Assembly (NCBI GenBank): GCA_002104985.1
Contig: MCGO01000084.1
Coordinates: 109,806-173,805 of the forward strand
From: Rhizoclosmatium globosum
Taxonomy: Eukaryota > Chytridiomycota > Chytridiomycetes > Chytridiales > Chytriomycetaceae
Direction of reading: 5' to 3'
DNA: 64,000 nt
Below, piece after piece: positions 1-12,200 of the stretch. The notes beneath the pieces were generated by a model. The model had not been told where the DNA came from. It did no database searches and saw only the letters and a list, made by a program, of their open reading frames with translations. How positions within the stretch are numbered: position 1 is the first letter of the stretch; each line of letters begins with the position of its first letter. The translations under genes and the position numbers were made by a program.

Positions 1-343
1 CTCGTGTACAAATTACCATAATAATGAACGCTATTCTGACATCAAATTGGTGCAATCAGAAAGCCCTTATTCATTTGCACATGTTGCTTCTGTTGTTTCT
101 GTTTCTAAACGCAAGAGAGCTGGTGAAGAGATGGATGTGTTTTTATTTGTAGAATATTATGAAACTGTAGCTGGAGAAGTTATCCCGTTGAGTGGGTGTT
201 GTGAATACTTACGCAGGAGTGGTGTGTATGATTTGATATTGTTGGAACAGGTGGATATAGATGTGCTGATGATTCCGCACTTTGGCCGGCGTGAGAAGGG
301 TAAAGAAGACCGTTTCTTTTATCACAGTTATTTGTGGAAGTAA
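1..343 (+). CDS. 3' end of an unrecognised gene, cut by the window edge
   Basis: A reading frame is open from base 2 to a TAA at 341-343 with no ATG near its beginning, so this is the C-terminal part (about 113 residues) of a gene that starts to the left. The protein is rich in aromatic and acidic residues, with a Lys/Arg cluster (SKRKR) in the middle and a His/Phe-rich end (FFYHSYLW). I recognise no domain. It could be the tail of a cellular gene or of a transposon-encoded protein; nothing visible decides. The next bases are AT-rich and hold no continuation of the frame. Confidence 0.45.
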   Translation, partial: SCTNYHNNERYSDIKLVQSESPYSFAHVASVVSVSKRKRAGEEMDVFLFVEYYETVAGEVIPLSGCCEYLRRSGVYDLILLEQVDIDVLMIPHFGRREKGKEDRFFYHSYLWK

Positions 344-473
344 AATTAGAGGAGGGGAGCTTCGTTTCTCATTTTTTGCCATCTTGCAAGCAAGCGTGGT
401 GCATCTTTCTCTGTCTGAAATTTTTGGATACCTCTCACTTTTTCACTATGTCCCCACCCACCACCATACCCAT

Positions 474-607
474 ACATCGCTATTGGCGATGGCCTGCACG
501 ATGGCCTGCAGAAGGGTTTATGCTGCAACCTTCGCGCAAACTCTCTCAATCCCTCTCCCACCCGCACATCGCTATCGGCGATGGCCTGCAGAAGGGTTCA
601 TGCTGCA
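474..607. repeat. Short imperfect direct repeat, two copies
   Basis: The block CATCGCTAT(T/C)GGCGATGGC, followed by an extension reading CTGCAGAAGGGTT(T/C)ATGCTGCA, occurs at about 474-529 and again at 566-607. The first copy carries an extra internal 12-base duplication of CGATGGCCTGCA. No function is visible. It lies between the left-edge gene and the 127-bp array. Confidence 0.6.
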
Positions 608-716
608 CTAACTCAATCCCCCCTCTCCCCCACTTCTCAGCCAGAGCAAGACAGACCACAAAGCAGTCTATGAATTCTTATTCAACTACATACAAGAAAT
701 CTGGAGACGAAAAGAG

Positions 717-1605
717 GTGAGTTGGGTTTGCAGTGGTGTACCAAAACTCACTTTTCCTCCAGACGCACCAGCACCTTCAAACTTCGCACATATCATCGAT
801 ACGAGTACGAGGGGACGCCTATAAAGTTTGGAGACGAATGGAGGTGATTTGGGTTCGCAGTGGTGTACCAAAACTTACTTTTCATGCAGAAGCACCAACA
901 ACTTCAAACTTCGCGTAGATCATCGATAAGGGTACGAGGGGACGCATGCAAAGTTTGGAGTTGAATGGAGGTGATTTGAGTTTGCAGTGGTGTACCAAAA
1001 CTCACTTTTCCTCCAGACGCACCAGCACCTTCAAACTTCGCACATATCATCGATACGAGTACGAGGGAACGCGTATAAAGTTTGGAGACAAATGGAGGTG
1101 ATTTGAGTTTGCAGTGGTGTACCAAAACTTACTTTTCATGCAGAAGCACCAACAACTTCAAACTTCGCACATATCATCGATAAGGGTACGAGGGGACGCA
1201 TGCAAAGTTTGGAGTTGAATGGAGGTGATTTGAGTTTGCAGTGGTGTACCAAAACTCACTTTTCCTCCAGACGCACCAGCACCTTCAAACTTCGCACATA
1301 TCATCGATACGAGTACGAGGGAACGCGTATAAAGTTTGGAGACAAATGGAGGTGATTTGAGTTTGCAGTGGTGTACCAAAACTTACTTTTCATGCAGAAG
1401 CACCAACACCTTCAAACTTCGCACATATCATCGATACAAGTACGAGGGAACGCGTATAAAGTTTGGAGACGAAAAAAGGTGAGTTGGGTTTGCAGTGGTG
1501 TACCAAAACTCACTTTTCCTCCAGACATTCCAACACTCTGCAGAGCATTGATGGGAGTATGAGGGTATGCATGCAAAGTCTGAAGATAAACGAGGTAAAT
1601 TGGGC
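717..1605 (+). repeat. 127-bp tandem array, each unit a potential 81-bp exon plus 46-bp intron
   Basis: The string CAGTGGTGTACCAAAACT starts at 731, 858, 985, 1112, 1239, 1366 and 1493, an exact period of 127. Units alternate between two types, one ending its intron in CTCCAG and one in ATGCAG, giving a 254-bp higher-order dimer. Each unit splits into a 46-bp piece beginning GTGA and ending CAG, and an 81-bp piece (763-843, 890-970, 1017-1097, 1144-1224, 1271-1351, 1398-1478), so the spacer looks like an intron and the rest like a 27-codon exon. Read in phase 2, the first type is open (a motif like KFGDEWR near its end), but two of the second-type units have a TAA at the same codon. An upstream piece ending at 716 (SGDEKR) and a diverged last piece at 1525-1594 fit the same scheme. 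It may be a decayed exon array or a minisatellite born from one. Confidence 0.75.
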
Positions 1606-2394
1606 GAATGTCGGTAGTAGAACTAACTTTTATTATTACTACACTCAGAGACTACAAAGAGAGTAGTGGAATTCTGTAGACAATGTGAGAGAATGGGGTG
1701 ATTTGGAGCAGTATAAGGAACGATCCGTGGAAAGGTGAGTTGCATGGTTTCTCATTTTGCACCATTCTTGCGAGAGTATGGATTGTACAAGTAAAGCATA
1801 TTACCTGTATTTTGTATTGTTTATGTATAAGGCACTAGATCTGCATTGTCTGGAAATCATGTATGAACTTTATAGAAAGTGTTAAATTGGTAGAATGTGC
1901 CAAATTCGTACGTCTTCGGTGAATGTTGTTATTATTGCAGGTCCACTGGGCGAGCACCAAGTCTGTATAACGTACAGTTTTAATATTTGGAACATGTCTG
2001 ACACCTTCTAACCGCCAAGTACCATTGATTTGTAGTACGACCTTCAACCACCAAAGCACTGGTGAGCACTGGTTCAATGCCGACCATTAAAAACACGCAA
2101 ATTTTGTAACAAGTGCCCAAGCCACGCAGGTCTCAAAACCCGCACTGTTTTGCAAGCTGGTGTATTAATTGCGTTGCTTACCAAGCAAGTACCAATCCTG
2201 TGGTTTGTTCCGATCCCATAAGACACATGAACCCTGTATGGCAGTACCACCCAAAGTGGTACAAAACCCGCACTGATACCCCGTGCTGACCCAACAGATA
2301 TTCAATAAAGGAAAATTTTGCGATGCATGCACTTGTTGCGAAAAATACCTTTGGTATTTCAACATAGCTTTTGTAGTTGTTCATAAGCTCAAGT
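1606..2394. other. No confident gene
   Basis: AT-rich stretch with scattered stops in all frames. One exon-like piece is seen at about 1676-1735, ending in a good donor (AAAG/GTGAGT) and containing a QCER motif that resembles a CGQCEG motif about 1.2 kb downstream at 2920. I see no complete gene. Confidence 0.4.
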
Positions 2395-2452
2395 ATCGAA
2401 TTCCAGTTTTTGTTTCCGATTCCACCTTTTGTTTTTTGTGAGCAATGTTGGT

Positions 2453-2476
2453 GGGACAAAGTGTTCCCAAAGTGTT
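2453..2476 (+). promoter_or_regulatory. Conserved 5' direct-repeat element, locus A copy
   Basis: The sequence GGGACAAAGTGTTCCCAAAG followed by TGTT contains two direct copies of an AAAGTGTT word. Variants occur in the same orientation relative to the gene on the 5' side of WOPR-3 (14882-14917), locus B (46448-46482) and relic B' (51001-51036). Its place and orientation suggest a promoter or operator site. The role is inferred. Confidence 0.5.
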
Positions 2477-2610
2477 GATTCCAGTGATAAGATGCTCCGT
2501 AAGTACAAATGAAACAAGGAGCTCTTGTCACATGATTCTCTAGGGCACTTTAAGTCCAGGTACGCTGCGAGGTGGAAGAGGAATAGGGAGAAGTGCTGGA
2601 TTGATGTTAG

Positions 2611-2973
2611 TTGCCCCATAGCCCGGTTTCATGCATTTCAACCACCAAAGCCAGTGCATCTCGCTCGCTTCTAAGGCACCAACACCTCTCGTGTGAGGTA
2701 AGTTCCGCCAGGGAAAAGTGGCGATGGATATGGACATGCACCAATAACACTGAAGTTGTGGAAATCGTTTCCAGCAACTGGCTCGCTCCGCTTTTTCCGA
2801 ATATCCTGCCACTAAACCACCTTTCCGCGTATAGAACAGTTAACAATAGAAGCATATTGACGCTGCGTGTTTTGATGGTTGAGAAGGTCTTCGAGGTAGG
2901 AGCCAAAACATGTGGACAATGCGAGGGAGTAGTGGACTATGAAATCGAAAGCGCGATCCGTGAAGATAAATGA
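2611..2973 (+). other. Open frame of 120 codons in the left arm, doubtful gene
   Basis: An uninterrupted frame with a VVEIVSSNW motif and a C-terminal CGQCEG motif. In the right arm the same frame (45951-46166, minus strand) is interrupted upstream by a TGA, so only the second half is conserved as an open frame. A related start is seen in relic B' at 50642-50789 (EIAETVSKRR). It may be a 5' exon of the WOPR-A locus or chance. No product name can be given. Confidence 0.25.
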
Positions 2974-3554
2974 TCCAGTTGGTAGATACAAATGGTACAC
3001 TGCAGACTAACAGCATATTGACTGATTCATTCAGTCAGCAATTAATAGCGCACCGGCTCGGCTTCAAGAACCCCGCCATTCTCTTCTCGGACTGATCGTT
3101 AGCACATAAGTTCGGAACCAAAACCTTCACTTGTCCCTATGATACATTTCTACTACTTATCATTCGCTCAAACAAGTTTTCTGCGTATTTGAGAGTTAAG
3201 CTGGCGTTTCAATTAACAGGAGACACACTTGTCGAACTCCACTAGAACAGTCCAAAGTTGAAGAGTGATGGAGCATGAAGCTGGTTTCAATGAGGAAGGA
3301 TGTGACTTGGAGAACTGGATCGTCAGCATTGGTTTCTGGTAACATTCAAAACGTCGGATTCATTCCAACGCATAGCTGGCGACGATTTACGTCGTATTCA
3401 ATGCCGGGCGATGGTTCATAGATAACTTTGGGCAGTGGAGAGGCAGTTGAGAGTCGCCGCACAGTGCAAAACTAACCTGTCTAGCTACTGGAGCTCCTAC
3501 AACTTCATCATTGACTCTTCAAAGCCAATATCATCCGGTAACTCTTGTTTGTAG

Positions 3555-6500
3555 TGGTATATTGCTTAACCAAGGATACCAATTGGTTCTATTTGTCCAG
3601 GAAAAATCCAGCAATAGACGAACATCCATCGGCATCAACGAACATGGATTTGACGTTGAACAGGCAGTCACGTCATCCCACGAAGGAGGGTGTCGGCACT
3701 GTGGCGCACGAAACGTTCAACACCGACCCAACTGAAACCAGACAACCTGGCAAACCAGCGCCAATCAACTCGTCAAATGCTCGAAACACTCCTCGAAGTA
3801 TTGATGAGAGTACGAATTGCTGCGGTAACGCCAATCCCGATTCTGCCCACTCCTACCCTCCCTCCTACATCCACACAGAGGCGAGAAATCGATCAGATAC
3901 GGCAAACCATAATTAGTTTCAGTAATATTGAGGTACTGAGATTCTGGTGTGACAAAGTAGAATAAGCATCTCAAAGGGAGAGAAGAGTGAGTGAAAACCA
4001 GCAGACTTGCCTCGCAAGATATCATCAAGGAAGCCCTACTATAGTGATCCTGAATATTTGAATTCTTCTCCTCGTACCCCATAATCCTCCCCCCAGTCTG
4101 TCTCTGCAAATTCGACTTTCCTTCGTCCCAATCCTGACCTAATCCTGACAAAACCCAACAAACCCACTCAATCCGCCAGTGACAGGTACTATCATCGTTT
4201 CAGACGCAATTCTGAAGTCCCCAAGTTCAAAATCATTTGAGACAGGTGAGTTCCTATCTGAAGAACAGTGCGAGAGTCAAAGATGCCAATTATGACGAAC
4301 TGAGACATACTGATTATGACGAGTGACATAATCCTTATCAACATGACGCTGGGAATGTGTTTAGTAGATTAAATCGTCCGGTCGATCTTTAGAATCGTGC
4401 ACTACTGAGTCGAGATGGGCTCAGTGATTGTAACTGATACGGATGAGCGAAGCGAATTGATTTGAAACGACCCTCCTACAGTCAGAATTATCTCTCCTCA
4501 TATGTTTACCAGTGCGAGCGATTAGCCTCTGCTGGGAGTAAAGTTTAACCACAAAAACTCGTCAAATAGAGGCAACTTCAACTCACCAACACATTATGCA
4601 CGGGGATAAGACGAGAAAGAACAATAATGAACTGCTTCCATATACTGGTATGAGTTTTGTGTTTCATGGATGAAGCTGTGGCTTTTTGATACACTGACAT
4701 TGACTTGAAAAACCATAGGGACGGGTGGTATGAACAGTTCGCCTATTACTATCGATGTTCTTGGTACTCCTCTGGATCGTGACGGTGGTGAGTTGAAGCC
4801 AAAGACCTCATTCCTTGTCGAAATCCACATCAGAAACGAGAAATAGCGACAGAGCATTCGCAGTTCTCTAATTTTGAAACTGTAGGGTGAGAGCCTGAAA
4901 ATGAGTGAGATGGGAGAATACAAGGAACGAGGGACCTTTTGATATGAAGTTAAGCGCACGAACTTCAGAATACAAAAGCACCACTCGGTTTGTCGCTTGG
5001 ATTGAGAATGCATTACCTCATCATTGCACATATTCTATTTGTGGATTTGTGGATCGTTTGCTCAACTTCCGCATTGACGACGTTAATCAAACCATTGAAC
5101 ATTCAAACAGAGGCTACACGATACACACAGACAATCAACGGTGCACGAGGAGACACCAAGAGTACGTCAGAGTCGAGTAAGTCAGCCAATCCTATAAGCG
5201 AAGTGGCTCCTCTGCGTTGAGAGTCTGCGACGACAATGGTTGTTGTGCCGCAGCTTTGTGATAAAGCTAGAAGAAATTCGAAGGTGTAGTCTGCGGAAGA
5301 AACGAAAAGCGGTCATTTGACACCCCTGAGATGGATGTTGGTGTGAATTAGTGACAAGGTTGCTGACACGTCAAAATCGTAGGAGAGACAAACCTTGCAA
5401 TGAATCCAGCAGCGACAGAGGGAACAAATTGTCCATCACTCTTTGCCTCAGGTTTACATGCAAGACCAGGCTTCATGATAGGGAGTTCTGCCCCATCCAC
5501 ATCCACGATTGTGAGTCCAAATCATGCTCAAGGTTTGTTCTCGCAATCATTCCGACCACTTATACGTCATAAACTGAATTTACGGTACTTCATAAACAGC
5601 CTCATCAAGCTTGCTGACTCACCAATCACCACTTGGATTGGAAACTATTCGCACTGAGAGCCTGGATGTAGACGACGGCCAAGTGAAAGCTTCTCGAAAC
5701 AATGACTCCACAAGAGAAGCAGCAGAGAAGGGTGAACGAAGCGTCATAGTCAAAAGCGTATCAGGTAGGCGTTCAACCCCAAGTTCAAAAAACAACTTCG
5801 TGTAAGAAAAGGGGGATCACGATATCTTGCAAGATACGCCCGTCAAACTATATCTGGCTCGTCTAAAATGTATAGCGTTTGAGAAGGAACTTAGGCGGAA
5901 AGAATTCCTTCACAAACGTTGGTTCATTAATCGTCACTAACCTAAACCTTCCCATCCTGAAACAGAGAGTCACAGCATAACTTCAAAGGTACTTGAGTCC
6001 AGTGGAAAAGCTATGGAGGAACGACTCCCTTTGTATGACGATTCCAAACAACGAGGTGAGCAGAACTTTTCTTGCTTGGAACAGAGCTTCACTCGCTTTG
6101 ACAACCTCAATACTCCGATATCGATCCATTATATATCGATTGAAACCTAACGTTTGGGGCGTTCAGATTTGTGTTAAACTATATTTCTGCAGACACAAAC
6201 TCTTTGCCCGAGCCAGAGCGTTGGAGGCCACAAGCGTCAAACATGTCCAAAGGTACAAGAGATCGGTCCGAGTCACCCCCAGCAGTGAACGAGGACGACG
6301 ATGACGCTGAATACAGAGCATCATCGTCTCGAAGTAAACGACAACGGACCTCCACTAAATCCTACAAAGAAGTAAACGAAGACAGTAAGAATAATCAAAA
6401 GACAGTTCTGTTTGAGACGTACCATGGATACATCGAGGATCCTATGGATGCGTTGTATGTCGTCCAGGGCACTGTCCTCGGGAAGCTCACCCCATTTGCG

Positions 6501-7802
6501 GGAACCGCTGAAGAAATGGCTCAAATTCGTATACGGAGTGGAACTGTGATTGTGATGGCTGAAAATAGTCCTTTTGTAAAACGGTGGAGAGTGAGTTCGT
6601 TGGGCTGTAAATTCCTTCGTATTTGTTCTGAATTCCTCGATCTGATTCAGGATGGAATACGCTGGTCCCCTTCACGTGCCTTTGGTCCGTTCATTCTCTG
6701 TGAGTTATTTGCGTGGGACATTGATGGCGAAGACTGATTGTCCACAGACCGACAAATCGAGAACAAAGATCCAAACGCTACTACTCAAGATGAAGAATTG
6801 AGTGTGGATATATTGCCGCCTCCTGGGCACTTTGGTTCAACAACTGGAGTGCTTCCAACATACACTGAGAGGACACTGAAACCAAACACACAGCTTCTCA
6901 AGAATGGGCTGACAAAGCGAACTATCAGCGTTAAAGGAAGCGATGGTCTCAAACACCGAGTTGTTTCGTATTATAGTTCGAAAGATGTGTTGGAGATGAA
7001 GGCGAGATCGAAGGCCTTGGATGCAGGCATTCCGGAAAGAGAAGGGGGCCATTTCTGTAGAGCTGTAGATGACCCTGTGATGAAGACATTGGTTCAAGAG
7101 ACCGGAATCAATATGGTGAACTTGTTGAAACAAACGTTTGCTGATTGGAAGGTGGAACGTTTGTCTCAGACGCGCCGAGTTTCTCCGCCACCATCAAAAC
7201 AGGCAGTATCTTCAAGGCCAGTGCGTAATCAAACGGGTCAGCGTGGCCAAAGTGAAGGTCTTGAAGGGCGACAGCAACAACCTCATTTTGACAACATCAA
7301 GACACCACCAAAAAAGGAACAACTCAGCCTGACATCATTGAACTTGGCCAATAATCACCAAAATACGTCTTCTTCAGTATTGAATCCGCGTAGACTGTAC
7401 GAAAAGATGGACTTGGATGGTTACTATCCATACCAAGACCATTCCGAGGACTACGACGACTTCTGCGCTCGCCGTCATCACCCTCCATCACAAACCCAAC
7501 CTTATCCTCCTCCGCGTTTTCTTTATCAACAAACATACCTTCAAAACCATTCAACTCAACACCGATCTCAACAATATTCTGGGTCATACCATTATTCCCA
7601 AGTCGGACCAGCAGCTCCCTCTGTACCACATAACACCTCAAATCTGCACCATAGTCATACTCATGTATACCCCCCACCAACACACGTTCAAGCAGGTCAA
7701 CCTACTCATTTCACCACTCCTCCAGTTCATCCTGTTCATCCAACGCTACCTCATGTTGGACATACTTTCTATTACCCACCATTCCCACCAAATCATCAAT
7801 AA
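3555..7802 (+). CDS. WOPR (Gti1/Pac2) transcription factor A with modular N-terminus, 5' end unresolved
   Basis: WOPR proteins are fungal DNA-binding regulators of morphogenesis (Wor1, Ryp1, Gti1, Pac2 family). The domain is split over three exons: 6193-6590 (FETYHGYIEDPMDALYVVQG, RSGTVIVMAE, ending KRWR), 6651-6699 (DGIRWSPSRAFGPFIL) and 6748-7802 (YRQIE, then GSTTGVLPTYTERTLKP, LTKRTISVKGSDG, VVSYY). All three joins keep frame. Behind the domain come a helix-like segment (NLLKQTFADWK), a YYPYQDHSEDYDDFCARR motif and a His/Pro/Gln/Tyr-rich tail. Upstream exons with clear splice sites are 3555-3824, 4204-4245, 4719-4787, one ending at 5176, 5290-5340, 5383-5532, 5600-5764 and 5966-6055; every intron between them is phase 1. 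I could not find the start codon or the 5' border of the exon ending at 5176. This copy is open throughout, unlike its inverted partner B. Confidence 0.82.
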
Positions 7803-7864
7803 AGATGATAGCATTTGAAAACGTTTGTCAGTGTCGAAAACTTTTCTGATCACAGGGTAAAACA

Positions 7865-9174
7865 ATGGCCAGTACTTCAGAACGCCCAAGTGTTCAAAAA
7901 GCAGGATCGTCAGAGGATGTTGAACACACGAATCAAACTTATCATGGGTTCATCGAGGATGCAATGGACGCCCTCTTTGTGGTTCAAGGAGCTATATTGG
8001 GCGTCCTATCTGCCTTTACTGGCACCGCCGAAGACATGGCGAACGTCGATGTGCGAAGCGGGACGGTCATCGTTATGGCAGAGAACAATCCCTATTTGAA
8101 GCGATGGAGGGTTCGTGCTTGATTTTTGAAGGTTGAGTCACTGTCTCAGCCGTTTTAACACCTACCTCTTTTCATTTTGAATCAGGATGGACTCAGGTGG
8201 TCACCGTCAAGGGCGTATGGGCCTTTCATACTGTACAGGTAACGTTGTGGGGCATGATGAAACTTCAAGTAACCATTTCATCCAGAGAAATCGAGGCAAA
8301 GGGAGCAAACTCAACTCAACCTAACAACGATTTGATTCAGGATATGATAAACTTATCTGGTCATACTGGTTCCACAACCGGATTATTGCCCTCGTTTTCG
8401 GAGAGGACACTCAAGCCAAACACACAACTACGCAGAGAAGGTCTAACAAAACGTACCATCAGTATTAAAGGAAGTGATGGTATAAGCTATCGCGTTGTGT
8501 CCTACTATAAGGCTTCAGATGTGTTGAGTACAAAGGCCTCGGAACGAACAGCGGAAAAGTTGAATGGACTCCAACACCAGCAGACTGCGGAAAAGAACAA
8601 TACAACGCTTTCAAGACCGTCTTATGACAATCACTTGATACTAATTATGGAAAAGGCTGGAATTAGTATGAAAAGTTTAATCAAGACTACACTTCCGCAA
8701 TGGACGCCAGAACGGCCAATCGCACCTAGCCGAAATGCCCCACATGCTTTGAAACAAGTTGTGAAAGAGTGGAAGTTACCGGCAACCAGGAATCGTAAAA
8801 TTTCTGGCACGTCCATAATGTTGGACGAAACTCCAAAACCTGTTAGCGAGTATGGAGGAACAACAAACAGTCCAAATGTGACGAAGTTATACACTGGAAA
8901 GTATTTTGAGAACTACCATCCATATCGCCAAGGCTCGAAGTCTTACGATGATTATGTGGCTCGTCAAAGTTACCTCACAAAACTCTCCGAATTACACTTT
9001 CCTAAGCAAGCATTTAATGAGACTCATTCTCCATCGTACCCATCTTCAAACTTTGGTTACCCCCCACCACCTCAGATTTCTTCCCATAACCAATATGAAA
9101 CAACAACCATTTATGGACATACAAACCAGTACTTTGGAGGATATTATAATGTTTATAATAATGGAGCCACATAA
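7865..9174 (+). CDS. WOPR (Gti1/Pac2) transcription factor 2, core-only form
   Basis: Three exons, 7865-8110, 8186-8238 and 8286-9174, sum to 1188 bases and give 395 residues. The WOPR domain begins almost at once: TYHGFIEDAMDALFVVQGAI, RSGTVIVMAE, LKRWR, then DGLRWSPSRAYGPFILYR, then GSTTGLLPSFSERTLKP and LTKRTISIKGSDG, VVSYYK. The intron positions equal those of WOPR-A and WOPR-3. It lacks the long modular N-terminus of its neighbours and has only about 25 residues ahead of the domain. The C-terminal part keeps the family's SLIKTTLPQW and YHPYRQGSKSYDDYVAR motifs and ends in a Tyr/Pro/Asn/Gln-rich tail. The ATG lies 62 bases after the stop of WOPR-A, so it has almost no room for its own promoter. 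It converges on WOPR-3 with about 120 bases between the stops. Confidence 0.9.
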
Positions 9175-9296
9175 ATAAGAACTAAATTTCCTACAGTTCC
9201 AAGTGCAATCGGACAAATCAAATTCCCTCTATACCTTCATCTAATATTCTTTATTCCTTTCTTCCTTTCTTTTTGAATAAACAAGCTCACAAGAAT

Positions 9297-12200
9297 TCAA
9301 TGTTGATCTGGATAGTAGGGATAAGGGGGTGCATAATTCGAAGGAGATGGGTTTGGCCAATAAATAGGTGCCATCATGGAATTCTGTCCATGCTGATATT
9401 GTCGGGGATCATATGTGTGAGTTGGTGGTGGTGGAGGGAACGATGGCGAAGAAACAGTTTGATAATGTTGCTGAAATGTATGCAATCTGCTGGCCTGATA
9501 CTGAGGATATAAGCCTCGATTATCCTGGTATTGCTGATGATGTTGATAGCCTGGACCGTCGACTCGTTCTCTTGACGTCTTCCTAAACGCATCATACGAC
9601 TGAGCTCCATTCTTGTAAGGATGATATCCAGCAAAGTCCTTCACATATAAATAAGACCAATCTTTCACTATGCCTGTAGCATGACCACGAGTAGGAGGTG
9701 GTTGATGCACAACTGTGCGAATTGTTGAATCTTGTCGGAATGAGCTGCCTCTTGATTGCCCAACCAGGACGGCCGCTTCCTCTTTCACCTTTACCAGAAT
9801 GTCCTTTGACTGTGTAGTTTCTCTGCGCGGCGAGACCTTTGTTCCAAACAACTCTGGCTTCCAGTCTGGAAACGACTGCTGCACCAATCCCAACGCATCC
9901 ACGCCGCTCTTCTTCACCATCTCTTTTAGTCTATTATCTTCAGTTGCTCGCATAAACCCCATCAGTACATCGTTTTCCTCCTTCCTCTGCATCTTACGAA
10001 TCATCTCCATCACGTCTTTTGAATTATAGTACGACACCACACGGTGCTTCTCGCCGTCGGAGCCTCGAACCGTTATCGTGCGCTTTGTAAGTCCATTCTC
10101 TGTGATTTGTGTACCCTCCTTCAATGTGCGAGCAGTGAAAGTTGGTTGTAGGCCAGTTGTTGAGCCGTATGGAGTGGAATATGGAGCTGGCTCATGCGTA
10201 ACATCAGGCTCATCTGGAGCTCCTGGGTCCTTCAACTCGATTTGTCTGAGGAGGATGCAGCACAATCAGAGGAGGCTTAGATTGACAATCTCATCAACAA
10301 CAACACAAACCTGTACAAAAGAAACTGGCCATACGCACGCGAAGGAGACCACTTGATCCCATCCTAATCCATTTCGTTAGTCACACGAAGTCAGTTGGTT
10401 CCCCAACATTCCCCTCCCTCCTCCCAATCCGGAACCAAAATTAAACTTTAAACTCACCCTCCACCGCTTGACAGTCAATCCTTTCTCAGGCATTACAATG
10501 ACTGTTCCACTTCTGACTTTGATACTCGCCATTTCTTCTGCATTTCCTTTGAACGCGGGCAAGACACCCTCCAAAGTTCCTTGAACCACATACACTGCAT
10601 CTAAAGGATCCTCAATGAAACCATGATACGTTTCGAAAAGCACTGTTTTTGCTATATCTGAACGCAGATCGGGTTTGCCTTCTTTATAGTTGGCAGGACG
10701 TGCTAGCCGTTTGGATCGAGTACTCGTGTACTCTCCGTCTTCGTAGTCTGTCGCTGTGCGAGGCCTTTTTTGTTTCTTAAAGGATACAGAGCCGCTCTGG
10801 GTGCGACTTGGACCTCCTTGGGATATGGATTCAGATCCCTGTTCTTCAAGTCTTGAATTCGAATCGTCCACACCAGTTTCTACCATAACTGTATTAGCTC
10901 CTAGTAAACGATCGCCAACAAGTGCGTCGTTTTGTTTTTGTTGAAGCAGTTGTGCTGAAGTATGAATCCAGTCTTCGTTTGAAACTCGACTAAATTTCAT
11001 CCAAACAGCACCGTATCCGTCCCCAGCGTCGCCATTATTTTCTACTCAAGTATTTATCATTTCTGAAGGATCCACTCATCATCGACATGTCGGACTTCCG
11101 CGATACCTTGGATTCAGACACTCACCATCAACAATGCCAGCACTATACTCGCCTGACACAGTGCGAAGCTTTAATTCTGTTCTCAACGATGGCTGGCCTT
11201 GATTTTGATCGCCGTTTGCCCACCCGACCTTCTGGCTCCAACCCTCAGTCACTGTGAATCTCAGAGGCTCCATGTTTGAAACCGAATCTAACAACAGTTA
11301 TAAATCAAGCACAAAAAGTGATTAGGCTAGGGGTAGGGAGCAGAAAGAGGACTAGTGTGTATCCCAGGGCGGCAGGAGCCGCCTTTTTCAAGTCCAAATT
11401 GTTCTATGGAACAGTTATTGCATCAGACTCCATCCAAATTGCTTTTGACGAGTAATATGCTTATCATTGGAGACTTTCGGCGCAGAACGTCACTTCAAGT
11501 TGTTCCCATGTCTTCAAACTGTTAGGGTGGAGTTGAGCACCTTACCTGATGTCGCATGGATTACAACAGCTGACTTCTCTACATTTAAATATGGTAAAAC
11601 ATTGTCGTTTGATCCTCTAATCTTCGTCGTTTGATTCACGGGATCTGACTGAACAAAGTTTCCAGGAATCGAGTCCTCGTCCCGATTTTCAACCCTGAAC
11701 CGGTCCAGCTGTATAACCTCATTCTTTGAATACTTTTGATGGTCTTCAACCTGTGTCGATGCATCTGTGCCGGTGGGAAGAGGTGTTCCGCTTCAGAATT
11801 CACAGTGTTTGTGCTCATCAACTTCAAAAACAAACCTGTAGGCTTTTGCATCTTGATATTGTCTCTGTTTTTTCTTGGTTCATCTCCAGACTTCTTCTCA
11901 TACAACTTGAATCCAGTCCTCATCTCATCAGAAGGTTGATCCAATTCCTCACGAACATGATTCAGAGCATTGTTTCTTGCGCTCGAAGCATCGGCGCCTT
12001 CTCTAAATGATACAAGGTTGGATACGCTCATCCTGTCTGAGATTTGATCTGTAGTTGATGGGAGAGGATGAATGTTGAGTTCAAAGTGTTTTCTGCAACG
12101 AGTCGTTTGCAAAACATATAGACAACACGGACTTAAACCCAAGAAAAGATATGGAGAGGAGCGTTCTTTTACGTAATGGGAGTGATTGGATTGCGGTTTT

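Larger units (their letters stand above)
2395..7473 (+). repeat. Left arm of a 5.1-kb inverted duplication (locus A)
   Basis: From about 2395 to 7473 the sequence matches the reverse complement of about 41438-46545, introns and spacers included, at roughly 90-95 percent identity by eye. Examples are the exon at 5383-5532 against 43390-43539, and the spacer around 5900 against 42990. The match stops abruptly at both ends; on the right it ends inside the last WOPR exon just after a conserved YD/E-rich motif. About 34 kb of single-copy sequence lies between the arms. Differences inside exons are often in multiples of three, for example nine bases near 3745 and fifteen bases near 5655. Confidence 0.85.

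Noticed and set aside
904..1379. Minus-strand open frames of 73 codons repeated in the 127-bp array
   Set aside because: They run straight through the intron-like pieces and recur only because the array recurs; no start or product is convincing.
717..1605. CRISPR-like array (regular repeats)
   Set aside because: The repeat covers the whole 127-base period, with no unique spacers, and the genome is eukaryotic.
4905..5180. Alternative frame across the exon ending at 5176
   Set aside because: The equivalent frame in the right arm has stops, and the phase does not fit the following exon.
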